From: Chaetomium olivaceum | Lineage: Eukaryota; Ascomycota; Sordariomycetes; Sordariales; Chaetomiaceae | Direction: 5' to 3' | Assembly (NCBI GenBank): GCA_039881045.1 | Contig: JAYWVB010000020.1 | Coordinates: 372,001 to 436,000, forward strand | DNA length: 64,000 bases | Part shown: in pieces, positions 20,496-33,005 of the stretch | Numbering within the stretch: the stretch's first letter is position 1 | Layout of the letters: every line of letters starts with the position of its first letter | Notes under the pieces: model-generated | Database searches by the model: none | The model's input: only the letters and a program-made list of their open reading frames with translations | Told to the model about the DNA's origin: nothing | Position numbers and translations under genes: made by a program

Positions 20496-23466
20496 TCACT
20501 CCGGCGGCTCCGGCGCCTCGGGTAATGCCGTCGGCGGCCCCTGCCCTCTGTATGCGAGGACACGCTCTCCCTCGAGTGTCTCCACGACCCGATACTGGAC
20601 GACCTACTCACCGACGATGGCGCAATCAAGCTGCCCCTACTGCTCCGCTGCTTGACGCCGCCTATGTCCGCCCACGAGATCTTGTCGGACGCGTCGCAGT
20701 CCGTCACCACCACGCACGTGATACCGCTGAGCCGGTCCGTGAGCACGCTGTCGGGACGCCCCGTCGGGAGACAGTGCTCCTTGAAGTCCCGCGACGACCA
20801 CGACGCGCGGTAGGGCCGCGCTGCTCGCGGCAGGCTCCCCGTGCTGAGCCGGGTCCCAACGCTGCTGGCCCGGCTGTGGCCACCGTGGCTGCCGTGGCTG
20901 TGGCGGCGGACGCGGAGTTGGTTGTCGGCGGAGCTGTCGTCGGGGGTTGGTCCCAGCTCGAGGGCGGCGAGGTTCATGTCTTCGTCCTCGTCTTCGATCT
21001 TGGGGCGCCGCTGGATTATGATGACCGAAAGCCCCGTGTTGGTGCGGGAGCCTGTGCGGGAGTCTGTGAGGGAGTCTGTGAGGGAGGCTCCGTGTCGTAG
21101 TCGAAGAGTGTGTCTCGCGCCTTCGTTTCCATCTCGGTGAAGTAGCGCACGCGGACGGGCTCTAGCCAGTCTGGGTCCATCGCCTCGCGGTTTCGCATTA
21201 GGGAGAGGAAGGAGGAGATTGCGCTGAGGATGACCAAGATCAGCAAGGCCGCCACAGTCAGGGCCTGGATCACTATGATGGCAATCCCGAGGGCGGCTGC
21301 TTCTGAGCGGCTGATACTAGACTCGGGAAGGAAGGCAGTGGAGATGCCTGTCGTGATGATCTTGCAGATGCTGAGTATCCAGACCCCCATGACCGTGTTG
21401 CGAGTTCCCTCAAAGGGAGCCAGGCTGGCAGCAACGACGAAGTTCAGGGTGTCCACCACCAGAACGCCGTAGATCTGTGCGTGAGGACTTTGCCAGCCGC
21501 CTCCTAGTATCGCCGCGCGGCAGAACAAGTACCCAACGTGATATGCCAGAAACCACCCTCGTGTGCGGCGGTACCTTGCAGTAAGCCAACCAAACTTACA
21601 GAGGAAGGATTTGTCTTGGTGAACACTGGGCTGGTCAGGGTCGTTGTCGGTATGGCATACTCGGAACAACGGGATACTGAATACCGGCCGAACCTCCACG
21701 CCATGCTTTTTGGCTGTGCTCTCCCAGATGAGCAACAGACCAGGGACTTTCCCAACCATTTTCCCCTGATAGCAAATGGCCCGGTCAGAGCTGACCCCAA
21801 GCCTACCGCCCCGAGTGGCGGTTCTGCAACCGCTCGTAACCAGGACGATGATTCCGATCAAGACGAGTGTCAAAGCTACCGCGGCAACGGCGACGGGCTC
21901 GACGGCTGACCGGATGGTGAACTGTAACATCGAGAGCGTCATGATCGTAAAGAAGGCGATGACGAGCGTCCTCTGTAATGCGTGGCCCAGATAGCCCATC
22001 CAGTGGCTTCGGAAGTAAAATAGCCGGTCCTGTTTGATCCTCTTCGCAGAGACCAGCCCCTCGAGCAAGACCTTGAGTCCCGTAATAGCGAAGACCACCA
22101 GGCCGATGGCTACCAAGAGCCAGATCAGCCCAACCACGAATGCGTCGGCAATGGGGACGTTGACTGCTGATAGTGTCCCAGGAAAACCTGACCAAGTGCC
22201 CGGCAGAGGCAGGCCAGGCGCCACGGGGCTGCCAGACCATGCATAGTCTCTGAAGAAGCTCGAGTTGAACGCCATCCCCTCGTCAACACCACCCAACCCC
22301 CCCTCAACCACAGCCCTCCTCCCATACATCCTCGACGACTCCCCACCGCCAACCCCCTCGCCATCCCATCATCACCAACCACCTCCCCCACAAACCCCCC
22401 AACCGCCCTCACCACCCCAGGCACACCAACCAAACCCGCCGCCCACGCAAAATTCGACCACCACGCCACCAGCACCGGCGGCCAATCCACCGCCAGCGCC
22501 CCGGAGAAAAAGACGGCCTGCAGCGTCTCAAACACCACCAGCACCGACAGCGAGTGGGCGTGGTGCATGCGCATGTGCGGCACGCTGATGCCGTACGCGG
22601 CGGTAAGGAGCGAGGCGAGCATGGCGGTGAGGGCGAAGAGGGCGAGGAGGGGCGCGAGGATGCGCGGGTGGGAGAGGGTGTGCGTGTTGGTTAGGGCGGC
22701 TTGGTAGCAGGCGATTTCCTTTTTTCGGGGATTCTTCTTGGGGTTGGAGGGGTTGGAGGGGTTGGGGGGGGGTGGTGGTGTGGTGTGGATTTGGAGTTTG
22801 GTTGAGCCGTCGTAGTCGGGGAGGTTGAAGAGGAATTTGGTGAGGTCTCGTATTGACTGGGTGCCGATGGGGAGGACTGTGCTGACGGTTATGGGGATGC
22901 CGGAGCGAAGGGGACAGAGGCTGCGTGTGTTAGTGCTGGCTTGCGATTTAGGAGGTTGAAGTGATATCTCACTTACCTGGTCATGTTAAGACCACATGGG
23001 TCAAAAGTCATGTCAAAGCGGGTTTCGCCATCTGGAAAGTCACTATCAGCCCCTGAATGTGTTCCTGGTGTTGTAGCCCAGTCTTACATCCGTTGATGGA
23101 TAAGTGCACTGCAGGCCGTTAGCACGTGCTTGTTCGTTTATATGGTCATTCAACATTACTTACACATGGCAAACTCATTCTCGACATTGCTGGTGCCGTC
23201 GAGGTGAAAGGCAACAGTCTCATTGCTGGCATCGTAGGCGAGATCGAACCGCGTGAGGGTGAGCGAGCTCTGGCCGTCCAGGCAGTCACCAAAGTCGCCG
23301 GTGTACAGAAACGGTATGGATCTATCGACTCTCAGCATTGGTCCCATTATGGGAGCAAGGTAGGGGTGGGAACATACGTTTTGGCTTTGCGGGCATGACT
23401 TGGAGTGACTAAGAGTAACCAGAGAAGAAGAAAAGTTACGGGGTAGAAACGGCCCCGTGGCGCCAT
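20496..23466 (-). CDS. TRP-like ion channel with N-terminal ML-like domain (Flc/pkd2 family), three apparent frameshifts
   Basis: Exons are 23466-23378, 23321-23164, 23108-23088, 23031-22977 and 22920-20496. The N-terminus is a clear signal peptide (basic start, then VTFLLLWLLLVTPSHA). A cysteine-containing ML-like domain follows (YTGDFGDCLDGQSSLTLTRF, later TFDPCGLN). After a proline-rich linker come about nine membrane helices typical of fungal TRP proteins, including PLPGTWSGFPGTLSAVN. Relatives act in ER/plasma-membrane calcium or FAD transport and cell-wall integrity. The long exon needs three one-base additions to stay in frame: near 22335-22372 (GGGG), near 21082-21090 and near 20541-20548. 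With these the five exons total 2751 nt (916 residues), ending PTALPEAPEPPE. Without them the frame stops at 21016 and the Ser/Arg-rich cytosolic tail is lost. Confidence 0.82.
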
Positions 23467-25064
23467 GGTAACGAAACCGGAAGGGTTCTAAGGCTTGAGT
23501 CGAAGACAGACGTCTCACAGAAGCTGTCAGGAGGTTTGGTGTCCCAGTAACCACGCTGCCACCATGGGCACTAGGCAGCGAGGGACGGAGGGCGTTGTCT
23601 GTGAGCTAATAAACGTGGGTTATGTCAAGCGTGGTGGTTGTGAAGATGCTGTAATGGGTGGTGTGCGTTTCGGGTGACGAGCCTTTGTTGTCTGAGAGTG
23701 CTTACGCCTGGAGTACGGAGTAACTGACTAACACCGTTACGTTCTGCATGTATGGTGGGTGATCCTTGTGGTTGCGGATAGGTCGGGAATTGGTCTCCAA
23801 CGACCGGTGCCAAACCTGTTACCGGCCGATGGAGATGCTTCAGCCAGGGTGAGTGGCGGGCTTTGGTCGCGTGCCTGTTAATGCAAGCCGATATCAAGCA
23901 TCTTACTCAATCCGAGAGAGGTAAGAAACGTCAATGAGTCGACAACGGGCACTCCCGTTTCCCGTCCTACAAACTCTCCTGTCTCTTGTTGCTCTGCTCG
24001 CTCGAAAGCCACGAACTTCGAAAAGAAGGAGACAAGTTCCAATTCGACCCCCTCAACCAGTCGTGAGGTGAGATCCCCTAAGACAAGGTGAAGCACCCCA
24101 CCAAGTCATTTTCCCCGGGGCGGGCCCCGGTGGCTCGTGTTGTTGACCCCATGGTCAATAGATCATCAGCTAGGCGAGATGGCGCTCATGTTCGAGACCA
24201 GTCTGAGTCACGGTCGACTCGGTAATGTATTTATGGGTTTACTAGCGTCAGCTAGGGCTTGGTTATGAAGCTATAAGTCTGAGCTGATGATGTTGAAGCC
24301 GTTCGTTGCATCTGTAGGGCAGTTAGGGTACATGTGAAGTATCATTCTCTATCAACGCCTACAATGCCAAAAGGGGAGGGTGGTCCAGCCCTGATTGGCG
24401 TGTTGACCCCCTGCCGCCACGGGGCCGCCCAGGAAATCACCGGCTCGATGTTGACAGGGTTAATGTTGATCACCTTTAAGAGCCTCATCAAAGGTTCCGA
24501 AGCTACCGGAAAGCAGTCGAAGATGCATTTCTGCGGATCACGGGGGTCTCGTCAAGTTAAGTTACTTGAACCGAGCTCAGCATCCTCGAGCAAGGCAACC
24601 CAACTGCCCCTGAGAATTACATGTTGTTAAGTTCAACAGACACAACTCACGTCACAACCCCTTGAACCTCATAGCTATGCCCAAATCAACTTGTGCTCAT
24701 TATCCCATGCGTGATGCGTTGCCCCTCTGTACTTCGTACCCAAGTAGAGACCAGTCCACAGTAACAAGCCAAGAGCACCTCCAGAAAAGCAGCTATCGCA
24801 AAACGCCTCGTCTTGCCATGTCATCGCCCAACAAGGGTACCTAGGTATAGTTACCGATAAAAAAAAAGGAAAAACCAGTATTGCAAAACTCGCGTTACAA
24901 GGAGGCATCCATTTCCATTTCCTAAGCCATAAGTCGTGATGATATCATCGTCCCATCCCACCATTCCTCTTATCCCATCCCACCGCTCCCCATCCATCCA
25001 TCCATCCATCCATCCATCCATCCCACCAACGCCTCCACTTCATCCCCCACCTCACTCACCCACC
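23467..25064. other. intergenic: promoter of TRP-like gene and 3' region of the Arg/Asp-rich gene
   Basis: About 1.6 kb without a supported gene. Short frames are present at 24334-24630 and elsewhere but lack codon bias. A CATC tetranucleotide tract sits at 24991-25022. Confidence 0.4.
24991..25022 (+). repeat. (CATC)8 microsatellite
   Basis: Eight tetranucleotide units directly downstream of the stop codon of the minus-strand gene at 25065, so probably within its 3' UTR. Confidence 0.9.
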
Positions 25065-27878
25065 TCACTGCTCATCCTCCTCCTCAATTGGCGCCGGCGT
25101 CGCCCTCTCCCTCCTACGCTTCGGCCTCCTCAACCGGTTGCTACTAACCTGACTCGCGGAGTCATCTGGCGCGAGCTCACTGATATCATCCCCGCCCCAC
25201 TCGCTATCCGCGCCATCGACGCTCTCCTCATCCGCCCACGCGGGGCGGTCATATACACGCCGCTCGAACCCGACAGCGGCAGGACGTCGATGCCCCTCCC
25301 CGGGCCCGATGGCTCCGCCGCGGCGCTGCTGCAGGCTCATCTGGAGGGCGGCGCCGCGGCGGCGCAGGCCGTCGCGCACGGCCATGGCGCGGTCGTGCAG
25401 CTTCTCGAAGGCGTCCTCGAGCGCCTCCATGCCGCTGAAGATCTCGCGCTCGAGCTCGGCCAGCGTGGCGACCTCAATCTCTTCGTCGTGCGTGACGGCG
25501 GCGCCGCCGCCGCGTGCCGCCGGGTAGCTGGAGGACGCGGCTGAGACGCCGCTGATGAAGGAGGCTGGGGTGGGGCCCCGCGAGAAGGAGCCGAAAGGGG
25601 TGGTGGTGCGCGACATGGGCCTGCCGGCGGGGCTCATCATGCGTGAGGGCGACGGGTAGATGCCGCTGGCGGGGGTGGCCAGGCGCGAGACGCTGTCGCC
25701 GACGTTGAGGCCGTCGTCTTCGGCGCCTGACCAGAGGAAGCCGTCGAAGCGGCCCGAGGTGAGGATCTCCCACTCGGAAACGCTGATGTCGGATATGGTG
25801 TAGAGGAGGTCGTGGATGGCGGGGTACTTGACGAGGTAGACGGCCGTTTCGGCGTCGCGGGGTGTTTGGTGGAGGCGGTATAACCTTTGCAGGGACAGAC
25901 CTGACTTGACGATGAAGTCGTTGCGGGGCCGGCGGACCGGGGTCGGGGCACGCACGGCAGATTGCACCTCCCGCGCGCCTGCGAGGAGGGCGTTAAAATA
26001 CGGCCGATCTTCCTGCTCGAGGTTGGTCAGGATAGCGAAGGCGAGTGTCTCGTCGTCAACGTCCTGCGGTGGCGGAGCGGCTGCTCTTCTCGCAGCCCGT
26101 CATCCACCTGTCGACTGCTGCCCGGACCGTTTCGTCTGGCGGAGGTAGTGCTCTCGGAATTCCTCGGCAATATCGGGGTCCATCTTGACCGGTGATGACG
26201 GTCGGGGGCGGGACATCGGCCAGGTCCTCAACTGCCTTGGAGCTCAGGAGGGTGAAGTCGAATGGCGGCCAGGGCGGTAATTCTACCCTCCCGCTTACCC
26301 TCTCAAGCACCTCCCCCCAACCAAGTCCCCTGTGGGGCAGACCCGACTTCTCACACATGAGGCAGGGGCAGCCATCCGGAGAGAGATCGCGAGAGAAGAC
26401 ATTCTCTAACCGGTCTAGGAGTCGCCGGGCAACGGTCCGATGTCCGGTAGCCACGGCAATAGAGCCGTGGCCGGAAAGGACTGTCTGGTACTGGTTGAGG
26501 AGATTCACAAACGGCGCAAAGAGCGTATCGGCACCTTGGAGAGGTGGGTTGGATGGTCGTGTACCGTTTTGCCGTGGCAGAACAGAGAGGAACGTCCTGG
26601 GGACTGGTTGTGGCAAGCCACCATTTTGCAGAAGATAATCCACCCGTGGTATCTCTTGGAGGTTGAGTGCGGGGGGCGGGGGGGGAGGGGGAGGGGGAGG
26701 AGGTGGTCCTGGCATGAACGGAGTTGCCGAAGGCGTGGGAACGTCGGATGTTGAGTAGTGGTTTTTCTCCTCTCCGACATCATAGGTGGCGGTGGGAATT
26801 GGGGTGGTGTGTGTGTTGGGGTCCTCGGCGAGACGTCTATCGCTGACTCGGGCGAGTAGTCCGCCATCTCGGTGGGTGCTGGCCGAGCTATGGAACCGTT
26901 CCGTCTTGGAAGAGCCGTTGAAGTAGACCCGGGCTCGACGGTAGACGCGTCGGTTACCTCTGACGTTGGCGCTGCAGCTTCCCCATGGCGGGAAACCCTG
27001 ACTGACGGGGCCGGCCGCACAACAAAGGTCGCCTGGCTCGATGTCTTCGAAACTCTGGATTTGGGTTCAAGTTTAGACGTAGACCTCGAGACCCAAGAGC
27101 CCCTCGACGAGGGCCTTGTATCCGGAGCGTCTGCCTCTTTCACGGACCCTGGTGTCTCAGGTCTTTTTCTTTGGCCCGATAAATCCGTTTCGGGTGGTGA
27201 TGGCGGCCGGTCATCCTGGCGCGTGTCCTGGCGGGCGTCCTGGCGTGCCGTTGAGGCCTTTCGGGCAGCGGGGGGTGAGTCGGCCGACTTGGAACGGCGC
27301 ATCTCGCTGCCCCCGAGATCGGTGGTATCTGGTGTGAGCGGATCCGACCGGCGGGCACCAGGGGAGGAGACGTCTTCCTTGCTATGGAGAGCCTCTTTGC
27401 TGTGTGCCTTGCTGAACGACGGATACGGAAGGCTCCCCCGCTCGCTCCCCATGCCCCGAGCTAGCTCCGGCACTAAGTCCACCATGGACCTGGACGCCGC
27501 CGAGTTGCCGTCCACGTCATCCTTGTCCATGTCCTTCGTCCTGTGTCGTCGGTGGGATCGAGAGTGCGTCTCGCTGTCGGTCGGCCTCACCCTAGAAGAT
27601 CTCGAGGAGCGGTGGGAAAGGTGCTGGTAGCGGTGGGAGGACGACAAGAGCGAATCCTTATCCCGGTCGCTATCGCGGTCCCTATCTCTGTCTCTGTCCT
27701 TGTCTCTTCTCCGGTCTTTGTCACGGTCCCGATCCCGATCCCGATCCCGTTCCCTGTCTCGATCCTTATCCTTCTCTCGGTCTCGGTCTCTGTGTAGGCG
27801 CTCGGATTTGGATCGGTGTGGCTTGTCGCGCGGGCGATCGTCGACAATATCGACATCGCGATCTTTAGAGGACGGCAT
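25065..27878 (-). CDS. unknown protein: Arg/Asp-repeat N-terminus, polyproline centre, conserved C-terminal half (two apparent frameshifts)
   Basis: One exon starting at ATG 27878. Residues 20-70 are runs of Arg-Asp/Lys-Asp dipeptides like those of splicing-related proteins. Next is a Ser/Pro-rich region with many Arg/Lys-Ser patches. A run of 12 prolines is followed by a well-structured part (PRVDYLLQNGGLPQPVPR, GHRTVARRLLDRLENVFSRD, CPCLMCEKSG, GLGWGEVLE). The C-terminal part contains a coiled-coil-like stretch (ELEREIFSGMEALEDAFEKL). I recall similar fungal proteins carrying loose database names but cannot support a function. The CxxC pair could bind zinc. The frame needs one added base near 26766-26776 and one removed at CCC 26096-26098. 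The two corrections cancel and give 937 residues. Nuclear location is plausible from the basic repeats. Confidence 0.72.
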
Positions 27879-29198
27879 GATGAACCATGTCAGGGTGTGT
27901 CGCCGCCTTAAAGACGGGGAATTGCGGCAGCGATTACCGGACGCAAGTGCAACCGAAATCCTGGGTTGCGGCGCAGGCCGGGAGGGAGATGTTGGTCGAC
28001 GTTGGTCGCGTTCGTTGCTTCGTTAATGCTGCTGCCGAGTGGGAACCAACCAGGGTCCTGTATCACCTGTACTACCCTATGTAAACCTTCAACACGCCGC
28101 GACGGTATTCCCCGATGTGGAAGAGATGACTCGTTTACGGGAGACGGCGAAATAGCACACGGTCGGAAGCTTGAAGTGACTGGATCGTGCCTAAAACCGA
28201 TTCGGTTCCTTCCAAGTCTCTGCCCTGCCTGGTATTGGGCGGTGATGCCCTTCATTGGGTGCCCAGTGTGATTCGGCAAGGCGTTTGGGACAGTGTGGGT
28301 ACTGTCCATCCAACCTCCTTCTGGTGACTTGACCGCCTCTTTTAGGCGAAGAAGGAACACCACAGTGTCTATTTTACTAATTTTCTGAAATACTCACTGT
28401 CTGATGTGTTCGGCTGTTTTACGAATAACTGCTGCTGCTGCTTCTGCTGCTTCAACGACATTTGGTCCGGGGCGAAAACAAACTCGATGATTGAGGTATC
28501 TCTCAACCTTTACCCCCGCAGTGAGACTTCTCCCGACGGAAGCACAACGAGATGCCCCCGGTATCACAGTTACTTTGTACAACAGCCGTTAATATCACCT
28601 GCCGTCACCCCTGACCGAACATGTGTTCATCAGTTTTCGTCCGGAACTTTGAAGAGCAACGAGGGGTTAAAAGCTCGATTGGGTGGGTACATGGACCGAC
28701 CCGACTCCTCACTTGCCCGCGATCCCCAAATGCGACCTCCAGGCCGCTACGCGCTGGCTGGCCGCAGGATGCGGGAGAGGTGCCCAATCGCCTTGCGCGT
28801 TACAGCCGCCAACCGAGAATAGAAACCACGAGCACAATGCAGGAATCTTCGTGTCGGCTTCGCTTGCAGAGGTGGCGCATCTTTGAAAACCCGTACTATG
28901 TATTCGTAGTTCGAATTGAAACCTGGTTTGAACGCTTTCTCGCATGCTAGGTAACTATCTATACTATAGGCGCGCCCTTGAGCTTGCAGCAACTATGCCG
29001 CTCGCCGGCTCTATCGATATTCGATTCCGAAAGCAGTCATAACTCCATCCCTCCGCTATCCTCTCGTTTCACGAATCGAAGAGGGGTCTGTGCCGCTGGG
29101 GGTGGAGGGGAGGGGCCTTAATGGCGATCGCACTCCCCCGCTTGCCGCGGGTCGGGTACCCTGGTGCTAACTCGACATAGACCGGTCGGTCAGTCACT
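27879..29198. other. intergenic: promoter of Arg/Asp-rich gene and 3' region of ATP sulfurylase gene
   Basis: No supported coding sequence. A CTG/CTT-rich patch near 28430-28455 creates a spurious cysteine-rich frame. Nothing else seen. Confidence 0.4.
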
Positions 29199-31324
29199 CT
29201 AGAACCTATCTAGGAGACCCTGGCTCTCGAGTAGCAGGACGATCTGGTGCACGATGGACCGCACAGACTGGGTCTCTGCGTCGACCACGAGGTTGGGCTT
29301 GGCAGGAGCCTCATACGGGTCGTCGACGCCGGTGAAGCCCTTGATCTCCCCCGCGCGGGCCTTCTTGTAGATGCCCCGCTTGTCCGTCTTCTCACAGTAC
29401 TCGAGCGAGGTCGCGACGTGGATGAGGTAGAAGTCGCCGTACTTCTCCACCAGCTCGCGGGCGGACTGCCTGGCCTGCTCGAAGGGGGCGATGGGCGCGG
29501 CGATGACGGCGGCGCCGGACCTCGTCAGCTCCGAGGCCACAAACCCGATGCGGGCAATGTTCTTGTCGCGGTCCTCGCGGCTGAAGCCGAGCTCGGAGGA
29601 CAGCTCGTGGCGGACAGTCTCGCCTAGGAACAGGGACACAGAGCGGCCACCCTGCTGGTTCAGCGTGACCTGGAGCGCTCTCGCGATCTGGTCCTTTCCG
29701 CTGTTCTGGTAACCTGTCAGGAAGATGGTAAAGCCCTGCTGCGACCGCGGCGGGTGCGACTCCCTGAGCACCTTGACGACCTCGGGGTACGAGAACCACT
29801 CGGGAATCTCACGGCCGCTCCTCAACCGCGAGCGTAGCTCGGTGCCGGAGATGTTGAGCGTCCGGACGCCCTGGGGGATCTGGTCGACGGGCGCGTACTC
29901 GTCACTGTCGGGGAGGTACGTCATCATCTGGAAGGGGACCACCTCGATGCCGAGCTCGTCACGGTACTTCTCGACGGCATACTGGGCATCGTACGGGCCG
30001 TAGAAGTCGACGCCCTTGCTGTTCTTGCCGGGGCCGGCGTGGTCACGGCCGACGATGAAGTGCGTGGCACCGTGGTTCTTGCGGATGATGGCGTGCCAGA
30101 TGGCCTCGCGAGGGCCACCCATGCGCATGGCGAGGGGCAGCAGGCCGAGGACGGCCATGCCGTTGGGGTATCTGGGGAGGAGGGCCTTGTACACGCGGAC
30201 GCGGGTGAAGTGGTCGATGTCGCCGGGCTTCGTCAGGCCGACGACAGGGTGGATGAGGACGTTGGCATGGTGGGAACGAGCAGCGCGGACTGTGAGCTCT
30301 CTGTGGGCGCGGTGCATGGGGTTCCGAGTCTGGAAGGCGACCACCTTGGCCCAGCCGAGCTTGTCGAAGTGAGCACGAAGCTCGGAAGGGGTGTCTAACA
30401 GCGGTCAGCATCCCTCTCTCTCCCAAGCCCACCCGCGCCCAGATTTGGGGCGCACTCACATCGCAGCTCGACAAAGTCGTAGTGCTGCAGCCTGTTGACA
30501 GCCTCGAGCTTGCCGCCCACGTAAAAGTCCTTGGCGGTCTTGTAGAGATACTGGACTGCCGGGTGTTCATCATCGCCTCCGAAGACCTCCTTGGCTTCCA
30601 ATGCCCTATTTCGCACGTGTCAGTCCTTTATGTCACCCCCAACCTTGCCATTCTGCCACACAATGACGCGACCCCTTGGCAAGTCTTGGAAAACGGCGAC
30701 GGAGCTTACTTGTCGGGCTTGTAAACGTCCTCGACGGTGAGGATGGCCAGGTTGCGGTCGTCACGGAAATCGCGCAGCGTTATCCTGGCGCCGGCCTTGA
30801 GGGAGAGCTCGTCGATGGTCGCCTGGTCCACGTCCAGGGTGATCGGCATGCTAAAGAGCGCGCCACTGGCGAGGCGGTTCTCCTTGACAACTCTGGAGGG
30901 GGAACATGTCAGTCTCAGCGCCAATTGAGAGGCCAATTGCCTGTTTTGTTGGTTGAACATACCCATTGTAGTCCTGCTCGGTCATGAAACCTGCATTTGA
31001 GACCGTCAGTCAGTTTGGGCGTCTCTCGCACACGAATTGATGCCGTCAAGAGAGGGCGATGGCGGGGTTCATTTGAGCCCCACCATCCACCACCAAGCAG
31101 CGCTGTGCGCCGCAACCGCGGGGTTTTATGGTTTTTTTTTTTTTTGGGGACGAACCTTCCAGCGGCGAGAAACCACCGTTGAGTAGCAATTCGAGATCGC
31201 AAAGCTGACGCTCGCTGAGGAGCAGCGCCGGGAGCGTCTCTGCCTCGGTGGAAAGCTCGGCATGGCGAGGCAGGTCGCGCGCGAGCAAGTCCTTGAGGAC
31301 GCCGCCGTGAGGAGAGTTGGCCAT
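29199..31324 (-). CDS. met3: ATP sulfurylase (sulfate adenylyltransferase)
   Basis: Five exons (31324-31156, 30990-30963, 30892-30710, 30605-30460, 30394-29199) join exactly to 573 residues, the standard fungal length. The enzyme makes APS from ATP and sulfate, the first step of sulfate assimilation, in the cytosol as a homohexamer. The N-terminal domain opens MANSPHGGVLKDLL. The active-site block is QTRNPMHRAHRE with the HxxH pair, then GRDHAGPG. From about residue 395 there is an APS-kinase-like domain whose P-loop is degenerate (GYQNSGKDQ). In characterised fungal enzymes this domain is catalytically silent and binds PAPS as allosteric inhibitor. Intron 1 carries a T14 run (+ strand, 31132-31145). 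No frame problems. An upstream TATATATATATATAT tract at 31509-31523 may be the TATA region. I did not find a convincing CYS3/MET4 site. Confidence 0.96.
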
Positions 31325-33005
31325 CTTGCTGGGTTGGTCGGTTCCTAATCGAGGGGTACCGGAGCCGGGCTAGACGAGACGAAAAGCGGTAATTCCACGA
31401 ATTGTCGCAAAGGGTATGGGGCGGACGAGGCCGAGATGGAGCGGATAAAGGAAGAACAAGGTGCGTACTTCAGACCTGTGTCAGAGAAAGTTGCCGGTCA
31501 AGGCCAGATTATATATATATATATGTTGCAGATTTGCCGCGTTTCCGTCTCCGCGGGTACCCCAGGGCTCCGTTTACAAACAAGGTGATGGGCAACTAAG
31601 CGGACCAAAACTGCGACTTGGCCGGACAGCGAAGCCCCCGGTAGCGGCGTTCACCTTTGATTATGGATGTACTTCTTACATAAGGGGAGTATTTGTCGCA
31701 TTCCCCCGTGGCGATTCGTAATCCACGGACCACGGGCATGTGGAATTCCCGCGATCTATCCATGTCCATGCTGACGGTACGTCTTCGGCTTTAAAGATAC
31801 ATGGGCCCAAAACAGAAAACGAATGCAAGGCACGCAACTACACTACCAAGTCCATCGTGACATCTCCCGAGACCCCTTCCGAACCTCCTTCCAGCGGCAG
31901 GCACATGACGCCACGGGTGTCCTTTTCACTTCCCTGAACCGGCGATGTATCGGAGAGGGGGCCGGCTGTAACATGGAGGGGTATTTACTCGACTCATCCT
32001 CAACGGCTGCTGGAAAAGGCGAAAACCTGAGACAGGCCCTGTTCAAGGTTTCCTTAGCTCCGATGACGTGCTCAAGCAAGGACCACCATGAGTGCCTGCC
32101 GCCCACTCAAGCCATTCAATCGGCGGTTGTCAATGTGGGCCAGATCAACCAACCACAGCGCAACAGTTTGAAGGATTGGGGAAATGTTCAAAACTCGCAG
32201 AGGTTTCTTTGCCGTTGATGAGCGATAAAAGCCGCGACAAGACGCTTGTTCGTTGCTGTTCGTTCAGTACATACGTACATAGTTACGTACCGAAGTAGTG
32301 AAACCTCACGGAAATCGGCCTCACCGTCTGCCGACTGACCAGGCTTAGAATGCGAGCTGCCCAATCTCAATCTCAGGTCAATCTCTAACTAGCAGGGCTT
32401 CAAGGCTTCCACGGGATGCCGGATGCCCGACGGTGGTTCGGGGTTGCGTTCGGTCTTGAGGGTTAGGGCTATAGGTGATGCTTATGACCCCTGAATGTAA
32501 CTGTATGGTTCATCAACATCGCTCACGGAGTTCTCTCTCTCCGTGGTCATTCATCCCTACGAAGTACAAGGGACCGAACGTATCAAGTTCAACACGGTGA
32601 GATCCTGTATTATGGCAATCGAACACCCCTGCATAGCAAGAGCATGTTCTCAAGGCAACCTGGGGAAAGGGATAACGACAGAAAACAAAAGGAGAGAAAC
32701 AACGGCAGCCGAAGGAGCTGCCCTGTATGTTGAGTCCAGACAAATTGGAGATAAGCAACCCGAAATAATAACGACCGAATACAGTTGAGTTGAGTCGACA
32801 AATAAACCCCACAGGCCCACCTGTCCCTAACCACAACAACACCCTCTCCCCTCAAAACGAACAACCAACAACACAACACAGCCCTCTCACCCCCTCACCT
32901 CAACATCCTCTTACCTCAACACCACCTCACCACTTCACAACCCTCACACCCTTCTAACCTCAATCTACCTACACCCCACCCCCTACCCCCCCGACTACAA
33001 GTCCT
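31325..33005. other. promoter of ATP sulfurylase and 3' region of mucin-like gene
   Basis: Gene-free 1.7 kb. Contains the TA-repeat at 31509-31523 and, from about 32820 to 33000, a C/A-rich stretch downstream of the mucin-like gene. No coding frame that I can support. Confidence 0.4.

Noticed and set aside
28406..28822. Cysteine-rich small open frame
   Set aside because: Its cysteines come from a short CTG/CTT-rich patch. There is no signal peptide and no codon bias.
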